A stretch of 54,723 nt of DNA from Methylococcales symbiont of Hymedesmia sp. n. MRB-2018 (GTDB lineage Bacteria > Pseudomonadota > Gammaproteobacteria > Methylococcales > Methylomonadaceae), in the NCBI GenBank assembly GCA_003666385.1, contig QPIN01000052.1, forward strand, positions 1-54,723, in the 5' to 3' direction. This document shows positions 29,914 to 36,916 of this stretch, in pieces. Numbering within the stretch: the stretch's first letter is position 1; the number at the start of each line of letters is the position of its first letter. The translations under genes and the position numbers were made by a program. The notes beneath the pieces were generated by a model, which searched no databases, was not told the origin of the DNA, and worked only from the letters and a program-made list of their open reading frames with translations.

Positions 29914-30974
29914 TAATCAAAACTCCTTAACGCTAAGCCACATGCAATCATCATTATGGGAGCATCATTACTTAAACTTTGTGATTTTACTTTATTGGAT
30001 AAAGCCATATTTATAAACGGATCCGATACCAAAGCAGGTATACCTAAGTTTTGTTCCACTGCCTTCTCCAATCCAGCTATAGATGAACATCCACCCGTTA
30101 ATACAATACTAGCAATCTCTCTATTTGCACTTGAAGATACAAAAAATTGTAATGCACGTGCTATTTGCTGCACCATCGCTTTTTTAAAGGGATCCAATAC
30201 ATCAGTAATATAATTGTCAGGCAAACTGCCATGCCTTTTAGCTAACCCAGCCTCTTCATAAGATAAACCATAGTTCCGTTGAATTTCTTCGGTTAACTGT
30301 TTGCCTCCGAAACCTTGTTCCCGCGTATAAACCGTTCGACATTCATGTAATACATTGAGTGTTAACAGGGTTGCCCCGACATCAACAATGGCTATCGTTT
30401 GATTATCTATGGTATCTGCTAATTGATCAGCTAATAACGAAAATGCATTCTCCATGGCAAAAGCCTCGACATCAACAATCTTGGCTTTCAATCCTGCTTT
30501 TTCCAGAGCTTCAATGCGGTCATCCACATTCTCACGCCTTGATGCTACCAATAAAACATCCACCATTTCTGGATTGTTTTCTGTTTCTTGCTGCACTTCA
30601 AAGTCTAGGTTAACTTCATCAAGTGAATATGGCACATACTGATCAGCCTCTACCAATATCTGTTCCTCCATTTCATCTTCGGTTAAAGAACTCGGCATGG
30701 AAATAACCCTTGTCATTACTGACGAACCTGCAACCGCTACACAAGCATTTTTAGTTTTTGTACCCGATTGCTTAATTGCAGTTTTAATCGCGTTGGTGAT
30801 AACATCAATGTTTACAATGTTTTTATCTACAATTGAATCTTGAGGCAATGGAGCAACAGCGTAACTTTCAACTCGATATTTAGCCCCAGACTTACTCAAC
30901 TCCAGTAATTTTATTGCTGTTGTACCAATATCAATACCAAGTACGGTAGATTGACCACTATTAAACCAGCGCAT
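29913..30974 (-). CDS. pilM: Type IV pilus assembly ATPase-like protein PilM
   Basis: PilM is an actin/FtsA-like cytoplasmic protein that binds the PilN tail. TVLGIDIGTTAIKLLELS is the phosphate-1 motif, and IVDVGATLLTLNVL and VLTGGCSSIAGLE are the later nucleotide-binding motifs. The start was moved to the ATG at 30974 (MRWFNSGQ), 7 nt after GGGG. It matches the family N-terminus, and the predicted transcription start lies inside the upstream extension beginning at 31010. The length is 353 residues. The PBP1A gene mrcA, its usual divergent neighbour, is about 6 kb away here. Confidence 0.93.
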   Translation of the reverse strand: MRWFNSGQSTVLGIDIGTTAIKLLELSKSGAKYRVESYAVAPLPQDSIVDKNIVNIDVITNAIKTAIKQSGTKTKNACVAVAGSSVMTRVISMPSSLTEDEMEEQILVEADQYVPYSLDEVNLDFEVQQETENNPEMVDVLLVASRRENVDDRIEALEKAGLKAKIVDVEAFAMENAFSLLADQLADTIDNQTIAIVDVGATLLTLNVLHECRTVYTREQGFGGKQLTEEIQRNYGLSYEEAGLAKRHGSLPDNYITDVLDPFKKAMVQQIARALQFFVSSSANREIASIVLTGGCSSIAGLEKAVEQNLGIPALVSDPFINMALSNKVKSQSLSNDAPIMMIACGLALRSFD

Positions 30975-31009
30975 ACATGAACCCCATTCATCAGGTAAAC
31001 TTTCAATCA

Positions 31010-31050
31010 TTTATATTTTGATACGACCAAATTATATTGATCCAAATCAA
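31010..31050 (-). promoter_or_regulatory. Putative FNR/Anr-activated promoter of the pil operon
   Basis: A perfect FNR-type palindrome TTGAT-N4-ATCAA lies at 31037-31050. On the minus strand TATAAA (31015-31010) falls 29-34 bp from its centre, exactly the class II spacing that places the site near -41.5. The predicted start is near 31002, leaving a leader of about 28 nt before the pilM ATG. An alternative is a TATAAT that directly abuts the palindrome, in which case the protein would act differently. No FNR gene is seen in the window. Confidence 0.5.
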
Positions 31051-31109
31051 TCAAAATCATCATTACTGATGAAGTATAGTAATCTTTTTCTTTTTTACTA
31101 AAAAACATT

Positions 31110-31266
31110 GTAACTACTCAGCGTACTCCGTAACTGCTCAGATTGCCCTCTGTTCTGTTCAAGAGCAAGGCTTTCAAGAGCAAGGCGAAAGTGCGAAGTT
31201 TACAGATGTAAATGCGCACTTTCAACGCGGCTATTAGACAAAATAGAGGGCAAGCTGAGTAGTTTG
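31110..31266 (+). mobile_element. MITE-like palindromic repeat, family B, copy 2
   Basis: This is a 157-bp copy with GTAACTACTCAGC at the left and a slightly changed right end (GCTGAGTAGTTTG). It carries the same core palindrome and an internal doubled GAGCAAGGC. It lies upstream of the pilM promoter and marks one side of the block 31267-36624. Confidence 0.82.
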
Positions 31267-31666
31267 TTTAAAATCTCCTCACCCAACCCTCCCCAACAAG
31301 GGAGAGCTTAAAAAATAAGGGAGTCCAAAAGAAGGGTTTATAGCCACAGATTTAATGAATAATAGACCTAGAAAATGTTTGGGGGGGGGGAATACCCCCT
31401 TTGAGGTTTTTGCACAGATAACTGGCAAGAACTATTTTTTAAATGAAAATGTTGCACTTATGACTTGAATTCAGGTGGGTTAAATTCGCCTTTATTGCTG
31501 TCTCTCTCTTTTCATTGATGGTTAATTTTCGGCACTAAGACAATTTGCAACAAATAACCCACCCGTCTTGTTGCTCTTTTTATCCATTTTAGGCGTTGCA
31601 ACTTACGATCACATAGCCTGCTATGCTCCTTTCGTTAAAGCCTCAACCTGATTAACACTGAGTATT
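31267..31666. other. Non-coding region downstream of the kinase-like gene
   Basis: No coding frame was recognised in this 400-bp stretch. It contains an imperfect CTCCC/GGGAG hairpin near 31290-31310, a run of ten G at 31381-31390 facing CCCCC a few bases on, and a perfect palindrome CATAGCCTGCTATG at 31612-31625 just past the kinase stop. These look like debris of small intergenic repeats. The G run may vary in length. Confidence 0.5.
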
Positions 31667-32491
31667 TTATTTTAGGTTTGTCTCATTTAGAAAAACCTCG
31701 TGCCAATGGCGTATCTGCTCTTTTTCGTTATAGTTTGCTAGCGTGGCATTTTCTACCAAGCCTATCAAGTCTTTGCTGTAGCCGTTTGCTCGTGCTTGAT
31801 TTATTAAATCATCTGTTTCAATTAATTGCCTAGTGTGTAAAAAATTCTTCAAGGTAGCAAAGTTAGCACCAGTCATACAACCCAATAAAAATACCCTCAT
31901 TTGCAAAGAATAAGATAAATTCCTCTTGTTTTTCAATACCGGTACAGCAGTTTTTAAAGCAGTTTTTAAACTTGTCAACCAATTGCTATGAGTTCCCCAT
32001 TCAAAATCTATTAAGCAGATGGACGAATCATTCCTGATGATTATATTGCCACCAGTGATATCACCATGTTGCACTCTATAAAGCGTTGTCAACTCTGTTA
32101 CTGTCTCAGTGAGTGATTTAAAAATTGACCTGATTTTAATTTCTTTAATAGGTGCATATTGTCTCATGTACTTCCCTATTATTATTCCTTCAACATACTC
32201 CATTACAAGATAGTAGGCGGAATTTTCTTTTGCAAGGTCATACGCTTTAACGACATTAGGATGGTTAATGCTTTTTAATACTTTAAACTCACGGCAAACA
32301 TTTGCCTTAAACTTTATGACTACTTTTTGCTTGGTTTTATTATCTGTGCCTAGATAAACCCCCAAATTCTTGTTTGTCTGTATTGGAAGATCCACCCTAT
32401 ATCTATTGCCAAGCATATAACCTGGGGGTAAGCGGGTATATTTTACAAATTTAGAATGGTTGAAATTTACATTATCCGTTTTAGTTTGCAT
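31667..32491 (-). CDS. Eukaryotic-type protein kinase-like protein
   Basis: This 274-residue protein has a protein-kinase fold. The nucleotide-binding Lys is K60 in VVIKF, the partner Glu is E68, the catalytic loop is HGDITGGN (D144, N149), and the metal motif is DFE (162-164) in place of DFG. No membrane segment or sensor domain is evident, and the kinase domain fills most of the protein. The substrate is unknown; protein, sugar or lipid-linked targets are all possible. It follows the desaturase by 21 bp and is probably co-transcribed. Its first codons (MQTKTD) are identical to codons 9-14 of the desaturase gene and come from a duplicated DNA segment. Confidence 0.7.
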   Translation of the reverse strand: MQTKTDNVNFNHSKFVKYTRLPPGYMLGNRYRVDLPIQTNKNLGVYLGTDNKTKQKVVIKFKANVCREFKVLKSINHPNVVKAYDLAKENSAYYLVMEYVEGIIIGKYMRQYAPIKEIKIRSIFKSLTETVTELTTLYRVQHGDITGGNIIIRNDSSICLIDFEWGTHSNWLTSLKTALKTAVPVLKNKRNLSYSLQMRVFLLGCMTGANFATLKNFLHTRQLIETDDLINQARANGYSKDLIGLVENATLANYNEKEQIRHWHEVFLNETNLK

Positions 32492-32549
32492 TCTTAGTTG
32501 ATCCCGTTTTATTCAATTATTAATTGAGCGGTCAAAAGGAACTGAAAAG
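32474..32549. repeat. 76-bp duplicated segment, copy 1 (desaturase end to kinase start)
   Basis: This segment is about 90% identical to 33626-33701 in the same orientation. It covers the last codons and stop of the desaturase (FSVPFDRSINN), the intergenic gap and the first codons of the kinase gene. Confidence 0.8.
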
Positions 32550-33667
32550 CTAACCAGCTTTTGCAGGTCAGTGTGTACAGGTTTTGGTGTGTAAAAAACC
32601 GTAATTGTTTTCCACGAAGCTTCAAAAAAACCCAGTGTATTATGTGGGTAATTTTGATATCTACAGTATTCTTTTACCAGTTCATTAAGCTCCGGTAGGC
32701 GGGTATAGCTGACCCCACGAAACAAATGATGTTCTATTTGATAATCAAGTCCCGACATCAGAAAACGACCATAACGGTTGGTTCTAATATTAATGGTGGC
32801 AGCGGTCTGCTTAAGTGCAAAATCAGCACATTGCTGATCTTCTACGCTACAAACGGCTTCATTTGGTAAATGTGAAGAACCCAACATAAAAAATAAGGCG
32901 TAGCCTAGCAGTACGTTTCTTAATATATAAAATTCTATGACCGCAATGGGGGAGAAAAACAGCATAGGAATAATTAGCCAGGCTACTATGTGTAGCAGAT
33001 TATAAGCTAAATCAATCCAATGTATGGTTTTACGTCTTTTATCGTCTAATAAGGCTTTAATCAAGAAGGTCCATGCCTGGCGTTGAATATTAAAAGCCGT
33101 CAGACTGATCATGAAAGGAAAAATAACAGGCTGGATAAACTTGTGATAAAAATGTCCTAAATTACCTACCTTCTTTAAATCATATTCAGTGACAGCAAAA
33201 AAGGGCATTAAGTCGATATCTTCATCAATTCCTAGGATATTTGGATTGCTATGATGAACAATGCAGTGTTTGTATTTCCAAAAAAGAGCAGAGAAACCTA
33301 ATAGGGTCGAATAGCCAAGATAAGTTAAAAAATCATTAATCGAGTTTTTTTCAGAACTGGCATTATGTGAGGAGTTATGTGTATGTGTACCAACCCCTAA
33401 TAAACCAGATGCCATAATTAAAGCAGAAAGTATTCGACTAAAGATGTTGTCAAAGAGAATAAATAGTGTGATGCCGACAATAGAAATAACAATATGAGCA
33501 ATAAGCTCAATATAGGCTCGTTTAGCATCTCTTTGATAGAGTCCTCGACGTTTTATTTCAGCAGTCAGTGATTTAAAGTCAGCCAAATAAGGTCTAGCCG
33601 TACTGCTTTCTTGTTGAAAATCAGCATCCGTTTTAGTTTGCATTTCTAGTTGATCCTGTTTATTCAA
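32513..33667 (-). CDS. Membrane fatty acid desaturase
   Basis: This is a di-iron acyl desaturase of the membrane type. It has 384 residues with several membrane segments and three His boxes: H97-x3-H101, H134-x3-H138-H139, and Q310-I-E-H313-H314. The QxxHH third box is that of front-end and related acyl-lipid desaturases; the regiospecificity cannot be read from sequence. It would introduce a double bond into membrane lipid acyl chains, needing O2 and an electron donor that is not encoded nearby. It forms a likely two-gene operon with the kinase-like gene. An upstream DNA segment encodes a remnant of a second desaturase C-terminus. Confidence 0.88.
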   Translation of the reverse strand: MNKQDQLEMQTKTDADFQQESSTARPYLADFKSLTAEIKRRGLYQRDAKRAYIELIAHIVISIVGITLFILFDNIFSRILSALIMASGLLGVGTHTHNSSHNASSEKNSINDFLTYLGYSTLLGFSALFWKYKHCIVHHSNPNILGIDEDIDLMPFFAVTEYDLKKVGNLGHFYHKFIQPVIFPFMISLTAFNIQRQAWTFLIKALLDDKRRKTIHWIDLAYNLLHIVAWLIIPMLFFSPIAVIEFYILRNVLLGYALFFMLGSSHLPNEAVCSVEDQQCADFALKQTAATINIRTNRYGRFLMSGLDYQIEHHLFRGVSYTRLPELNELVKEYCRYQNYPHNTLGFFEASWKTITVFYTPKPVHTDLQKLVSFSVPFDRSINN

Positions 33668-33701
33668 TTATTAATTGAGTGGTCAAAAGGAGCTGAAAAA
33701 G
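33626..33701. repeat. 76-bp duplicated segment, copy 2, with remnant of a second desaturase C-terminus
   Basis: This segment matches 32474-32549. Upstream of the intact desaturase start, the minus strand still reads TFSAPFDHSINN followed by TGA, a near copy of the desaturase C-terminus and stop. The rest of that second gene is gone. This fits a past tandem array of the desaturase unit. Confidence 0.75.
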
Positions 33702-33985
33702 TGTTAGTTTCTTCTTTTTATGTGCTTTTGATTTAGTAGCGTGTATAAGTCATGGTTACCATAGTTCTATAGCTTTTTTGATGCAGAACCATTTTCAGGT
33801 GTGCTCATCATATCATTTCTGGGGCTACAAAAAGTATCGGGGGGTGTTTCTGGTCTGAGGTTTATGCCCATGCTTATTGTGCTATATCAAGTTAGTTGCA
33901 AACGATGGCAAGCAAAAAGGCACTAATCCTTTTATTGCTATTCAAATGGCTTTAACTGGGGAATCACTCTAAAGGGAGTGGGTAG
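33702..33985. other. Intergenic region between mltD and the desaturase
   Basis: No gene was recognised in this 284-bp stretch. A palindrome ATGGTTACCAT (33752-33762) lies about 90 bp upstream of the desaturase start and could be an operator. Next to the mltD stop a small CACTC/GAGTG hairpin is present without a T-run. Confidence 0.4.
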
Positions 33986-35350
33986 TTACCCTTCTTTTAT
34001 GATCAGTTTTTGCCCAGGTTGTAAGGTTTTAGATAAGGGCACGTTGTTCCATTTTGCAATATCTTTACTTTTTACTGCAAATTGACGGGCTATACCCCAG
34101 AAGGTGTCGCCACTTTTTACAATGTAAAGTTGTTGAGGGATGGTGCTTGCATCTGAAACTGACTGAGCAGACGAGTGAGGAATCATTAAATATTTTCCAG
34201 CACGAATATTGGCGTTGTCTAAATGGTTACTTTGTTTTAGCGCATTAACTGTGGTGTTATATTTTTCTGCAATGACACCTAAATTCTCTCCTTGATTTAT
34301 TTTGTGACGTATCCAGTGCATTCTATCTTTAATCTGAGTAGCCATTAACTGTTGGTTAAAGGTATCGACTTTTTCAACATGAATCAGAAGATGGTAGGGG
34401 CCATCTGGGTCAGTGCTCCATCGTTTAAAGCCAGGGTTTAAGGTAAAAAAGCTATTAATGGGAGTTTGTGCCATTTTTGCTGCCAGACTTAAATCAATTT
34501 GAGAGTCGATAGTAACCACTTCAAAATAGGGTTTATTGTCTATGGGATATAAAGCAATATTATATTTTTCTGAATTGGCAAATATTTTAGCAATAGCCAG
34601 TAGCCGTGGCACATAATTCATGGTTTCTGTAGGTAATGGAATTGACCAATAATCAGTCGCTAAATTATTTTCACTGTTTAATTTTTGTGCTTTTTTTATG
34701 TTTCCTTTTCCTGCATTATAGGAAGCTAAAGCCAGCAACCAGTCATTATCAAACAGTTTGCCTAATTGTTGTAGATAAGTGGTAGCAGCTTGTGTGGAAG
34801 TATATATATCATTGCGACCGTCATACCACCAGTTTTGTTTTAGACCAAAAAAACGTCCTGTAGCTGGCATAAACTGCCAAAGTCCTGATGCTTTGCTTTT
34901 TGATACGGCATTGGGTAAAAAAGCACTTTCTATGACGGGAAGTAAAGCGAATTCCCCTGGAATTTGTTTTCTCTCAACCTGGTCAAGAATAAAATACAGA
35001 TAAGGTTCTGCACGGTGTTGGATTTTAGTTAAATATTCAGGATGCTTAAGAAATCTTTTTACTTCTTGATCTATTCGTTCATTGTCAATATCAGCTAGAG
35101 CATATAAGGAAAACAAACGATCCCAAGCCGTTTTGTGGAGTGCAATGTCTATTGGTTTTATTTCTTCAACACTGGTATCTTGTGCTAAAGACTCAGGGTT
35201 TATAACTGGTGTATTTAAAACTTGCTGTATTGCAGCAGGATTTTCATTAATATAGACATGTTTAGTGGGTTTTTCTGCACATCCTGCGGCAATCAATAAA
35301 ATAGAATAAAGGAGGAAAATGAATAATTTCTTAGGAATTATTGATAACAT
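33986..35350 (-). CDS. mltD: Membrane-bound lytic murein transglycosylase D
   Basis: MltD is an outer-membrane lipoprotein that cleaves peptidoglycan glycan strands. It has a lipobox (LLIAAGCAE), the SLT domain with the catalytic Glu in LLPVIESAFLPNAVSKSKASG and the LASYNAGKGNI motif, and two C-terminal LysM domains (WIRHKINQGENLGVIAEKYN and YIVKSGDTFWGIARQF). The length is 454 residues. The mltD-yafS-rnhA neighbourhood matches the gammaproteobacterial order, with gloB missing and the two sides divergently transcribed. Confidence 0.92.
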   Translation of the reverse strand: MLSIIPKKLFIFLLYSILLIAAGCAEKPTKHVYINENPAAIQQVLNTPVINPESLAQDTSVEEIKPIDIALHKTAWDRLFSLYALADIDNERIDQEVKRFLKHPEYLTKIQHRAEPYLYFILDQVERKQIPGEFALLPVIESAFLPNAVSKSKASGLWQFMPATGRFFGLKQNWWYDGRNDIYTSTQAATTYLQQLGKLFDNDWLLALASYNAGKGNIKKAQKLNSENNLATDYWSIPLPTETMNYVPRLLAIAKIFANSEKYNIALYPIDNKPYFEVVTIDSQIDLSLAAKMAQTPINSFFTLNPGFKRWSTDPDGPYHLLIHVEKVDTFNQQLMATQIKDRMHWIRHKINQGENLGVIAEKYNTTVNALKQSNHLDNANIRAGKYLMIPHSSAQSVSDASTIPQQLYIVKSGDTFWGIARQFAVKSKDIAKWNNVPLSKTLQPGQKLIIKEG

Positions 35351-35424
35351 GGTTATTAATGTAGTTTACAAAGTTGTTGTAATTGTTTGATTATATACAA
35401 AACACCTTATTTTTCAACTGAGAT

Positions 35425-36147
35425 ATGAAAAGAAAATTTTTATTTTCATTTTATGAAACACCACACGGTAAATTATTACAAAAGCTTGAGTGCGATTATT
35501 TAAGGCGGTCAATCACAGTAAGTTGTAAACAGACCATTATGCAGTTGGGTTATTTAGGCTGGGAATATGATTTTATAGACTGTTCTTTTTTTCAAAAATA
35601 CAGCATTCTTGATATTGAAAGTAAGGGCTGTGCCAATGCTGTAAAAATAAGAGCCAAATCATGTAGGCTCCCCATTCAGAGTGAAACAGTAGATTTGGTT
35701 ATCGTGCCGCATTTATTAGAATTTGATGCCAACCGGTTTCAAACTATGAGAGAAATAGAGCGGGTATTAAAAGCAGAAGGCGAGGTTATTTTTTTAAATT
35801 TTAATCCTTTGAGTTTTTGGATTCGTTTGCAGTTTTTGTGGGATATTAAAATGTCAGATTCATGGCTAGGACATTTTATTATGCGCAGAAGAATTTCTGA
35901 TTGGTTGAAATTGCTTAATTTTGAAATCACAACCACTTCTGAAATCAATTTAGATTCAATTAAAACCACATCAGGACAGTTTAAATTAAGTAAAAGAACC
36001 TTCTTTTCTATGACTTATGCAGTACGCGCCACTAAAAGACAATATCAATTAATTCCATTAACACCGATAAAATTTAAAACGGTTAGCTTTGCAACAGCCT
36101 CTAATGGATTAAAATCAAATACACACAAGAAAAATAGACATGACTGA
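35425..36147 (+). CDS. SAM-dependent methyltransferase, YafS-like
   Basis: This class I methyltransferase-like protein has 240 residues. The recognisable part is [22 protein letters not shown]...[25 protein letters not shown], the acidic loop and motif-IV/post-motif region of Methyltransf_11 enzymes. The N-terminal glycine-rich SAM loop is weak ([11 protein letters not shown]). Its position before rnhA matches YafS of enteric bacteria, whose substrate is unknown. It overlaps rnhA by 8 bp. Confidence 0.75.
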   Translation: MKRKFLFSFYETPHGKLLQKLECDYLRRSITVSCKQTIMQLGYLGWEYDFIDCSFFQKYSILDIESKGCANAVKIRAKSCRLPIQSETVDLVIVPHLLEFDANRFQTMREIERVLKAEGEVIFLNFNPLSFWIRLQFLWDIKMSDSWLGHFIMRRRISDWLKLLNFEITTTSEINLDSIKTTSGQFKLSKRTFFSMTYAVRATKRQYQLIPLTPIKFKTVSFATASNGLKSNTHKKNRHD

Positions 36148-36574
36148 GCAGATCATTATATATACAGATGGAGCATGTAAAGGAAATCCTGGTCCGGGAG
36201 GATGGGGCGTTTTACTACAATACAAATCGACTAAAAAGGAACTATACGGTGGAGAGCAAGAAACAACGAATAATCGCATGGAATTGATGGCTGCTATTAT
36301 GGCACTGGAAACTTTAAAAAAACCAAGTACTGTGTTGTTACATACAGATTCTAAGTATGTGTTACAAGGCATCACTGAATGGATAGATAATTGGAAAAAA
36401 AGAGGATGGAAAACAGTCGCTAAAAAGCCTGTTAAAAACGATGATTTATGGCGCAGACTGGATTCAGCAATTACTCGCCATAAAATTGACTGGATTTTGG
36501 TAAAAGGCCATTCTGGTAATGTCGGAAATGAAAAAGCAGACAGGCTGGCTAATAAAGGGGTGCCAGGCAGATGA
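36140..36574 (+). CDS. rnhA: Ribonuclease HI
   Basis: RNase HI cuts the RNA strand of RNA-DNA hybrids. The catalytic carboxylates are visible: D in [18 protein letters not shown] in RMELMAAI, D in LHTDSKYV, and the last D in NEKADRLAN. The length is 144 residues with the basic protrusion ([20 protein letters not shown]). It overlaps the methyltransferase gene. The dnaQ gene that often follows is absent; a family B repeat and mrcA follow. Confidence 0.96.
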   Translation: MTEQIIIYTDGACKGNPGPGGWGVLLQYKSTKKELYGGEQETTNNRMELMAAIMALETLKKPSTVLLHTDSKYVLQGITEWIDNWKKRGWKTVAKKPVKNDDLWRRLDSAITRHKIDWILVKGHSGNVGNEKADRLANKGVPGR

Positions 36575-36624
36575 AATCTATTTTTGCACGGTATTTACAA
36601 CAAAAATAAATAGCTCTCACGATT

Positions 36625-36781
36625 GTAACTACTCAGCGTACTCCGTAACTGCTTAGATTGCCCTCTGTTCTGTTCAAGATCAAGGCGTTCAAGAGCAAGG
36701 CGAAAGTGCGGAGTTTACAGGTGTAAATGCGCACTTTCAACGCGGCTATTGGACAAAATAAAGGGTAAGCTGAGTAGTTAC
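36625..36781 (+). mobile_element. MITE-like palindromic repeat, family B, copy 3
   Basis: This 157-bp copy has perfect 13-bp terminal inverted repeats (GTAACTACTCAGC/GCTGAGTAGTTAC) and the same orientation as copy 2. It lies between rnhA and mrcA and bounds the accessory block on its right. The remaining DNA in the 342-bp gap (36782-36916) should carry the mrcA promoter; none was clear. Confidence 0.87.
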
Positions 36782-36916
36782 TCATATTTTTATCGGCCTC
36801 TTGCTTTTACACCTGCTATTCACTCCTGTTTAAGAGTGGGCAAAATAGCCAGTCAATTACCACACATGTTATAAAGACACCTTAAACTCTCTTTTTATAT
36901 TTCTTACGGATATTGT

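Noticed and set aside
31010-31012. The upstream ATG at 31010 as the pilM start.
   Set aside because: The 12-residue extension is not in the family, the ATG overlaps the predicted -10 box, and the ATG at 30974 has a good ribosome binding site.
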